A stretch of DNA of 20,809 nt, taken from NCBI GenBank assembly GCA_963827785.1, contig CAWHCT010000029.1, forward strand, positions 1 to 20,809, read 5' to 3'. Positions 15,491 through 20,809 of the stretch are shown here, in pieces. Numbering within the stretch: the first letter of the stretch is position 1; each line of letters begins with the position of its first letter. The notes beneath the pieces are model-generated. The model ran no database searches. It had not been told where the DNA came from and saw only the letters and a program-made list of their open reading frames with translations. The translations under genes and the position numbers were made by a program. This DNA comes from Site-B1 sp963827785 (GTDB taxonomy: Bacteria; Bacteroidota; Bacteroidia; Flavobacteriales; Flavobacteriaceae).

Positions 15491-15529
15491 TTATTATATA
15501 GTTCAATGTTGAATTACTTAAATTTGTAA

Positions 15530-17236
15530 ATGCTTAAAAAAGTTTTCCCTTTCTAACATGGTTACCTCTTGCAAAAAGATCTTTGAAGGATGATTTAATA
15601 GCAGGTATTACCGGAACTATTATTGTGATTCCACAGGCAGTTGCTTTTGCCATGATTGCTGGATTACCTCCAGTCTATGGTTTTTATACGGCTATGATTA
15701 CACCAATTGTAGCGGCCTTGTTTGGTTCTTCTTATCATTTAATTTCAGGGCCTACTACAGCTATTTCAATAGTGGTGTATTCTACTTTAGTAAAATTTGT
15801 AAATCCTGAAACCGATTTAGAAGCATTTGTTTCACTAGCATTAGTACTAACCTTTTTAGCTGGATTTTTAATTGGCAATGGGGCTATTAAAAATGGGAAA
15901 ACTGGTAAATTTTGTTTCTCATTCGGTTATTATTGGTTTTACAGCTGGAGCAGGAATTTTAATAGCATTCAAACAATTAAAACATGTTTTCGGAATTAAA
16001 GTACCACAAGGAAGTACCATAGCTGAAATAGTCACCTACATTGGAATCATATTTCTGAAACCAATTGGTACGTTTTCTTGTCGCTTTAGGAACTTTACTA
16101 ATTGCCTTGATCATTAAAATATTTATTAAACCCTTATCTAGATACTATATGCTCATTGCCATGGTTCTTGGTAGTGTATTGGCAATTTTATTAGGAGGAG
16201 ATGCAAATGGAATTCAGACCGTTGGTGACATACCATCTAATCTCCCACCATTTAGAATACCAGATTTTACTTTGAAAATATGTAATATTAAGTTCTGGGG
16301 CAATGGTATTGGCATTACTGGGTTTGATTGAAGCAGTTGCCATTGGTAGGGCTATTGGATTACATACACATCAAAAAATAGATGGTAATCAAGAATTTAT
16401 TGGACAAGGGTTATCTAATTTAATTGCAAGTTTTTTTTCCAGTTATGCGGGATCAGGATCTTTTACACGATCAGGTGTTAATCATCAGGCTGGTGCAAAA
16501 ACACCAATGTCGGCAATTTTTGCATCTGTATTTTTAATGGTTGTATTATTGTTTTTTGCAAAATATGCTTCTTTTTTACCAAAAGCAGCCATGGGAGGAA
16601 TTATTTTATTAGTTGGTTATAATTTGATTGATTTTCATCATATTAAACAGGTTTATAAAAGTAGTGGAAGAGAATTAATTGTTTTAGCTATAACATTATT
16701 TGGAACACTATTTTTTGATTTGGAATTTGCTTTATTGGCAGGTATTTTAACTTCTTTTTTCTTTTATATGGAAAGAACCTCAAAACCAAATATTGCGGTA
16801 TTAGGCGTAGATAAAAATAAAAGTTTATTAATATTATTAGAGATAAAGATGCGAAAGAATGTTCGAATTTAAAGATTGTTCGAATTGATGGTTCTTTATA
16901 TTTTGGGTCTATTGAAAAAATATCAGATTATTTATCAAAGCTATATGATGAAAATAAAATTCAACATGTTTTAATAGCTGCTGATGGTATTAATTTTATT
17001 GATTTAGCTGCTGCCGAATGGCTTACAAATGAAATTTTAAAATGGCAAAAAAACAGAGGAGGAATTTATATTGCAGGATTAAAATTGTTAGTCAGGATAT
17101 ACTTCAAAAAGGTGGTTTTATGGATAAAATGGGACATGATATTTTCTTTAAAGATAAAAAAACAGCTATTCCCGAAATTCATAAAAAAATTGAAAGACCT
17201 TGTAAGGAAAAAGTTTTTGATGAGTGTAACGTTTAA
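15530..17236 (+). pseudogene. SulP-family sulfate/anion transporter with STAS domain (copy 1), broken by indels
   Basis: The best start is ATG 15530: MLKKVFPFL, then after one indel near 15555 TWLPLAKRSLKDDLIAGITG, the usual SulP opening. Motifs follow in several frames: VIPQAVAFAMIAGLPPVYGFY (15616-15690), SGPTTAISIVVYS, FVSHSVIIGFTAGAGILIAF (from 15872), LGTLLIALIIKIF (16065 onward), LGLIEAVAIGRAIG (16303 onward) with GNQEFIGQGLSNLIASFFSSYAGSGSFTRSGVN, the SulP hallmark, and then a C-terminal STAS domain (16860-17236: IVRIDGSLYFGSIEKI, HVLIAADGINFIDLAAAEWL). Total length is about 569 residues, normal for the family. In this context it may export sulfate made by the pathway or import it. Frame changes are near 15555, 15870, 16070, 16290, 16835 and 17085. 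Confidence 0.8.
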
Positions 17237-17251
17237 TTATTTAAAGACTTT

Positions 17252-18916
17252 TTGAATGAATTTAAATCATTAATTCCAATATTCGATTGGCTTCCAAATT
17301 ATAATAAAGAGTGGTTAAAAGGGGATATTGGTGCTGGATTAACGGTAGGTGTTATGTTAATTCCTCAAGGTATGGCCTATGCTTCAATTGCAGGTTTGCC
17401 AGCAGTTTATGGTTTATATGCTTCTATAGTTCCATATAATATATGCCATTTTTGGTACTTCAAGACAATTGGCAGTTGGGCCAGTGGCAATGGTTTCGTT
17501 ACTTACGGCAACGGCAATTGGTTCTTTTCAGGGATTATCAACTATTACATTTCATATGCTATTTTATTAGCATTTTTGGTGGGAGTATTCAATTTTTATT
17601 AGGTGTTTTTAGATTAGGTTTTTTAGTTAATTTTTTATCACATCCTGTCATAAGCGGTTTTACATCTGCAGCAGCATTAATCATTGGATTAAGTCAATTA
17701 AAACATTTATTCGGTATTGAAATTCCAAGAAGTCACCATATACATGAAATATTATGAATGCAATTGAAAATTAAATGAATCAATTGGATTGCACTTGCAA
17801 TTGGAATTTTTGGAATTTTAATAATAGTGATATCAAAAAGAATTCATAAATCATTACCAGGTCAACTATTTGCAGTAATTTTCGGGATTGTAGTCGTGTC
17901 TTTTTTTGGTTTAGGGGAAGGTCAAAATGCTGTAAATATTATAAAAGATATTCCAAGTTCTTTACCAAGTTTCAAATTCCAATTTTTGACGTGAATATTA
18001 TTGAGTTATTAATTCCAATGGCATTAACCATTGCTTTAATAAGTTTTATGGAAAGTATTGCAGTTGCCAAAGCTATTCAAACAAAACATAGAGATTATAA
18101 AGTTGATCCCAATCAGGAAATTATTTCTTTAGGATTATCTAATATAGTTGGTTCATTTTTTCAGTCCTATCCAACCACTGGTGGATTTTCAAGAACAGCG
18201 GTTAATGATCAAGCAGGAGCTAAAACAGGATTGGCTTCAATTATAAGTGCAGTTTTAATTATTATTACCTTACTTTTTTTAACACCATATTTTTATAATT
18301 TACCTAAAGCAATTTTAGCATCAGTAATTATGGTAGCTGTTTTTGGTTTAATAGATTATAAAGAAGCCATTCATTTATGGAAAAGTAATAAAACCGATTT
18401 TTGGATGCTGATTGTTACTTTTTTAGCAACCCTAATTTTAGGAGTAGAAATGGGAATTGGAATTGGGTGTTATTTTATCATTAGCCATGGTTTTATTTAA
18501 AACTACAAAACCACATACAGCACAATTGGCAAAAGTGCCCAATTCACATTTTTATAGAAATATTGAAAGATTTGATAATTTGGAAGTCAAAAAGAAGAAA
18601 TTTTAATTTATCGATTTGATGCACAATTATTTTTTGCAAATATGAATTATTTTAAAGATAAATTGTATGATTACGAAAGACGAAAAAAGGATAAATTAAA
18701 GTTACTGATCATTGATGGAGAAAGTATAAATAATATTGATAGTACTGCCATTACATGCTCTTGAAGAAATTTGATGATTTTAAATCACGTGGAATAAATG
18801 TGTTTATACGGGAATTAAAGGACCTGTACGAGATAAAATGATTAAGATCGGGATTTATGAAAAAAGTGAAAGAGGATCATTTTTTTATGAGTATTCAGGA
18901 TGCAGTTGATTTTTAG
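17252..18916 (+). pseudogene. SulP-family sulfate/anion transporter with STAS domain (copy 2), broken by indels
   Basis: The reading starts at TTG 17252 (M/LNEFKSLIPIFDWLPNYNKEWLKGD); no ATG is available in that frame after the upstream stop, and an altered start codon is possible. It continues GLTVGVMLIPQGMAYASIAGLPAVYGLYASIVP, then in another frame AIFGTSRQLAVGPVAMVSLL, LGFLVNFLSHPVISGFTSAAALIIGL, LISFMESIAVAKAIQTKH (from 17991) with NQEIISLGLSNIVGSFFQSYPTTGGFSRTAVNDQAGAK, and a STAS domain ending KKVKEDHFFMSIQDAVDF at 18916. It is a diverged paralogue of the preceding gene, 15 bases downstream. Frame changes fall near 17435, 17550, 17755, 17985, 18465, 18585, 18750 and 18805. The length (about 555 residues) fits the family. 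Confidence 0.8.
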
Positions 18917-19005
18917 AATCAAACAAAAAAATAGGGTTTAAAAGTGATAAATTCACAACAATATGTTAAGCAAACTAATAAATAAATTAGTTAAATATGT
19001 ATTTA

Positions 19006-19050
19006 TGTAACAGTGTTACATAGTCAACATATGAACTTTAACTAATTTTA
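19006..19050 (+). promoter_or_regulatory. Crp/Fnr dyad and -7 box for the persulfide dioxygenase gene
   Basis: TGTAAC-AGT-GTTACA (19006-19020, centre 19013) is a perfect dyad but with a 3-base spacer instead of 4, so one base may be missing in this indel-prone stretch. TAATTTTA (19043-19050) matches TAnnTTTG at 7 of 8. The centre-to-box distance is 30 bases. The gene starts at 19093. A 7-bp inverted repeat (AACTAAT/ATTAGTT, 18973-18992) lies just upstream and may end the SulP transcript. Confidence 0.6.
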
Positions 19051-19092
19051 AAAAAATTATTAGAAAATAATAAATTATTAAAAAACACTAAT

Positions 19093-19803
19093 ATGAAAGT
19101 TGAACAATTATTTACAGGATGTCTTGCTGAAATGGCTTATTATATTGAGTCAAATGGTGAAGCAGCAATTATTGATCCTTTAAGAGAAACAGAGCCATAT
19201 TTAAGAATGGCTAGAAGCCGAGTAAGGCTAAAATTAAATATGTATTTTTAACTCATTTCCATGCTGATTTCGTTTCAGGTCAATATGATCTGGCTCAAAA
19301 AACAGGAGCTAAAATTATTTTTGGCCCTAATGCGACCGCAGAATATGATATTTATAATGGAAAAGATGGTGAAGAATTTCCTTTAGGAGGAGGTAAAATT
19401 ACTTTGCTTCATACACCGGGTCACACCATGGAATCTTCTTCATATTTAATTACAGATGAAGAAGGGAATACACCTTATGTATGTACAGGTGATTGCTTGT
19501 TTATTGGTGATGTTGGTCGTCCTGACCTAGCAGTAAAGCAAGGTAAATTAACTGAAAAAGATTTAGCAGGTCATTTATTTGATTCCTTGACGAAATAAAA
19601 TCATGACCTTACCGGATGATATTATTGTTTATCCTAATCATGGTGCTGGATCAGCATGTGGTAAGAACATGAGTTCTGAAACTTTTGATACCTTAGGTAA
19701 TCAAAAGAAAACAAACTATGCTTTAAGGGCGGACATGACTAAAGAAGAATTTATTGTTGAGGTTACTACAGGTTTAAAACCACCACCACAATACTTTCCC
19801 TAA
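19093..19803 (+). pseudogene. Persulfide dioxygenase-type metallo-beta-lactamase domain (CstB/ETHE1-like), two indels
   Basis: The protein begins MKVEQLFTGCLAEMAYYIES. The iron-binding motif THFHADFVSG (19248-19277) appears after a frame change near 19215-19225; HTPGHTMESSSY follows from 19410, and TGDCLFIGDVGRPDL from 19486. A second frame change near 19598 (an extra T splitting AAA-AAA) links DSLTK to IMTLPDDIIVYPNHGAGSACG. The segment ends GLKPPPQYFP at 19803. This family uses a mononuclear iron to oxidise glutathione, coenzyme A or other low-molecular-weight persulfides to sulfite (or thiosulfate when paired with a rhodanese). An extra T at about 19800 creates the stop; without it the frame reads FPNNVRMNKSINTS into the double-rhodanese part, so the native product is very likely one polypeptide of about 475 residues. 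Confidence 0.88.
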
Positions 19804-19813
19804 CAATGTTAGA

Positions 19814-20518
19814 ATGAACAAATCGATCAATACAAGTATTGAGGATATTTTACATAAAGGAACAACACCATTGGATGCAGAGACATTTAAAGAAATGAGT
19901 GAGCAGAAAGATATTTTGGTAGTTGATACCCGTAGTAAAGAATTATATGCTGAGGAAGGAACAGTTCCAGGTGCATGGTATATTGGAATTGACGGAAATT
20001 TTGCTCCTTGGGTAGGTGCCTTAATTAGAGATATAAATCAAAAAATTATTTTTATAGCTGATAGTGAAAACAGGGTTAATGAAATAGTAACTCGTTTCTC
20101 TAGAGTAGGTTATGATAATACTTTAGGATATTTAGAAGGAGGAATGTCAAATTGGAAAAGTCATGGATTTGAAGTAGATTATATAGGATCCATTTCAGGG
20201 GCTAAATTTGCTAAATTACTGGCAAAAGGAACAATGGAAAAACCTGTAGATGTTCGAAAAGAATCAGAATATCTTTCTGAACATGTTCTTGGTGTAGAGA
20301 ATTTTCCACTAGATGATATCCACCAAAATTTTGCTGAAATTAAGCCTGATAAAGAATACTTCCTTCACTGTGCCAGTGGATATCGTTCATTGATTGCAGC
20401 ATCCATATTTATGGCAAATGGTGTTAAAAAAGTGACAGATGTTAGAGGCGGATTTAATGATATTAAAGAAACGGATGCACCTTTAACTGAGTATGTTTGT
20501 CCTACTACTTTATTGTAG
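19814..20518 (+). CDS. Double rhodanese, C-terminal half of a CstB-like persulfide dioxygenase/sulfurtransferase
   Basis: This 234-residue intact frame holds two rhodanese domains. The first (about 18-118) has ILVVDTRSKELYAEEGTVPGA and GYLEGGMSNWKSHG but lacks a catalytic Cys: the loop position reads IIFIADSENR. The second (about 125-230) has VDVRKESEYLSEHVLG and the active loop HCASGYRS with Cys186, ending DYVCPTTLL-like EYVCPTTLL. In Bacteroidota such domains normally follow a metallo-beta-lactamase domain in one protein. Here the ATG at 19814 is reached by reading through the preceding stop after removing one T. The arrangement is a dioxygenase that passes or receives sulfur at the last rhodanese domain. 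A terminator follows. Confidence 0.9.
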   Translation: MNKSINTSIEDILHKGTTPLDAETFKEMSEQKDILVVDTRSKELYAEEGTVPGAWYIGIDGNFAPWVGALIRDINQKIIFIADSENRVNEIVTRFSRVGYDNTLGYLEGGMSNWKSHGFEVDYIGSISGAKFAKLLAKGTMEKPVDVRKESEYLSEHVLGVENFPLDDIHQNFAEIKPDKEYFLHCASGYRSLIAASIFMANGVKKVTDVRGGFNDIKETDAPLTEYVCPTTLL

Positions 20519-20551
20519 TAAGTTTTGATAAATTTTAATGATTTTAATTAC

Positions 20552-20580
20552 AAAAAAGGGAAGATTTCTTCCCTTTTTTT
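20552..20580 (+). terminator. Intrinsic terminator after the rhodanese gene
   Basis: AAAAAAGGGAAGA (20552-20564) pairs perfectly with TCTTCCCTTTTTT (20567-20579) around a very short loop and is followed by a T tract. It lies 34 bases after the stop codon and may work in both directions. Confidence 0.85.
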
Positions 20581-20588
20581 ATACCAGG

Positions 20589-20632
20589 ATGACAAATGTC
20601 ATTATCGATATAATAGAACATCCTTAATTTTA
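20589..20632 (+). promoter_or_regulatory. ATGAC-type dyad and -7 box for the small membrane protein
   Basis: ATGACAAATGTCAT (20589-20602, centre 20595.5) is a dyad with 6-base arms. TAATTTTA (20625-20632) matches TAnnTTTG at 7 of 8, identical to the boxes at 3598-3605 (minus) and 19043-19050. The centre-to-box distance is 29.5 bases. The ATG is at 20655. Confidence 0.6.
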
Positions 20633-20654
20633 AAAAAATAAAAAAAATGTAATT

Positions 20655-20795
20655 ATGATAAATCAAACTATCGCTTTATATAACTGGAATAACGGAGTCA
20701 TAATGATTGGTATTTTTGCACTAGTTTGTGTTATATTAATAGCGACTCTTATTATTTTTATGACTGGTGGCAAAAAGAAACAAGATCCGGAATAA
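20655..20795 (+). CDS. 46-residue single-pass membrane protein of unknown function
   Basis: ATG 20655 to TAA 20793-20795 encodes MINQTIALYNWNNGVIMIGI and on, with one hydrophobic helix (about residues 14-37: IMIGIFALVCVILIATLIIF) and a charged tail GGKKKQDPE. I do not recognise a family. It is supported as a gene by its own dyad promoter with the same geometry as the sulfur genes, by clear membrane-protein composition and by a position just after a terminator. CcoQ-like subunits of terminal oxidases and small regulators of membrane complexes have this shape, but nothing in the sequence identifies either. Confidence 0.6.
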   Translation: MINQTIALYNWNNGVIMIGIFALVCVILIATLIIFMTGGKKKQDPE

Positions 20796-20809
20796 AGTAA
20801 AAATATTCA

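Noticed and set aside
15519..15526. TAAATTTG, a perfect -7 box just before the first SulP gene
   Set aside because: It ends only 3 bases before the preferred ATG at 15530, so transcription would begin at or after the start codon, and no dyad or TTTG element lies at the expected distance upstream.
17226..17240. TGTAAC half-site near the end of the first SulP gene
   Set aside because: It is inside the STAS coding end, lacks the partner half-site and has no -7 box at the right distance.
11460..19805. Programmed frameshifting as the cause of the many frame changes
   Set aside because: There are far too many sites, in both directions and without common slippery sequences or downstream structures; errors or decay are simpler.
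1..20809. CRISPR arrays, tRNA/rRNA genes, insertion sequences
   Set aside because: On reading through, no regularly spaced repeats, rRNA or tRNA-like sequences, transposase motifs or long terminal inverted repeats were found.

Overview
The window looks like part of a Bacteroidota genome, probably flavobacterial. It is AT-rich, the starts lack strong Shine-Dalgarno sequences, several promoters carry a good match to the Bacteroidota -7 element TAnnTTTG, and the gene families (DUF5777 barrel, MBL-rhodanese fusion, Tll0287-like cytochrome, SQOR-type sulfide:quinone oxidoreductase) are typical of the phylum. No rRNA, tRNA, CRISPR array or transposase was recognised.

Layout. (1) 1-3641, minus strand: a redox export module made of a hexaheme lipoprotein cytochrome with a collagen-like linker, a monoheme lipoprotein cytochrome, a DUF5777 outer-membrane barrel, a small Tat-exported protein and a Tat-exported 4Fe-4S protein that runs off the left edge. 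(2) 3812-6476, minus strand: a beta-CASP metallo-beta-lactamase ribonuclease, an ATP-cone/PD-(D/E)XK protein and a frameshifted small conserved protein, likely one operon. (3) 6644-7276, plus strand: a Crp/Fnr regulator with a Cys cluster. (4) 7487-9227: rhodanese, cytochrome c plus Tll0287-like heme domain, and thioredoxin. (5) 9313-10620: type II SQR. (6) 10951-15460: 4Fe-4S subunit, NrfD membrane anchor and molybdopterin catalytic subunit resembling the cytoplasmic sulfite dehydrogenase SoeABC. (7) 15530-18916: two tandem SulP anion transporters with STAS domains. (8) 19093-20518: persulfide dioxygenase plus double rhodanese (CstB-like). (9) 20655-20795: a 46-residue membrane peptide.

How they fit. 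SQR (sulfide to persulfide), rhodaneses and thioredoxin (sulfane-sulfur handling), persulfide dioxygenase (to sulfite/thiosulfate), Soe-like complex (sulfite to sulfate) and SulP carriers (sulfate movement) make a plausible complete sulfide-to-sulfate route feeding electrons to the quinone pool. The strongest unexplained signal is regulatory. Dyads of the form GTAAC-N4-GTTAC or ATGAC-N4-GTCAT precede nearly every transcription unit of this pathway and also the hexaheme cytochrome. In six of eight cases the dyad centre is exactly 29.5 bases upstream of the first T of a TAnnTTTG-like box; the other two differ by 1 base or less. That is the geometry of class II Crp/Fnr activation (centre near -41.5). 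Two of these promoters drive no ORF but end at strong hairpin terminators, so they are candidate small RNAs.

Caveat. From about 11.46 to 19.81 kb almost every gene is broken by 1-2 base indels while the encoded motifs stay intact, whereas 1-6 kb and the sqr gene are clean. This looks more like sequencing or assembly indels than gene decay. Broken genes are given as whole reconstructed spans with the pieces described. All motif positions and protein translations of broken genes were worked out by hand.
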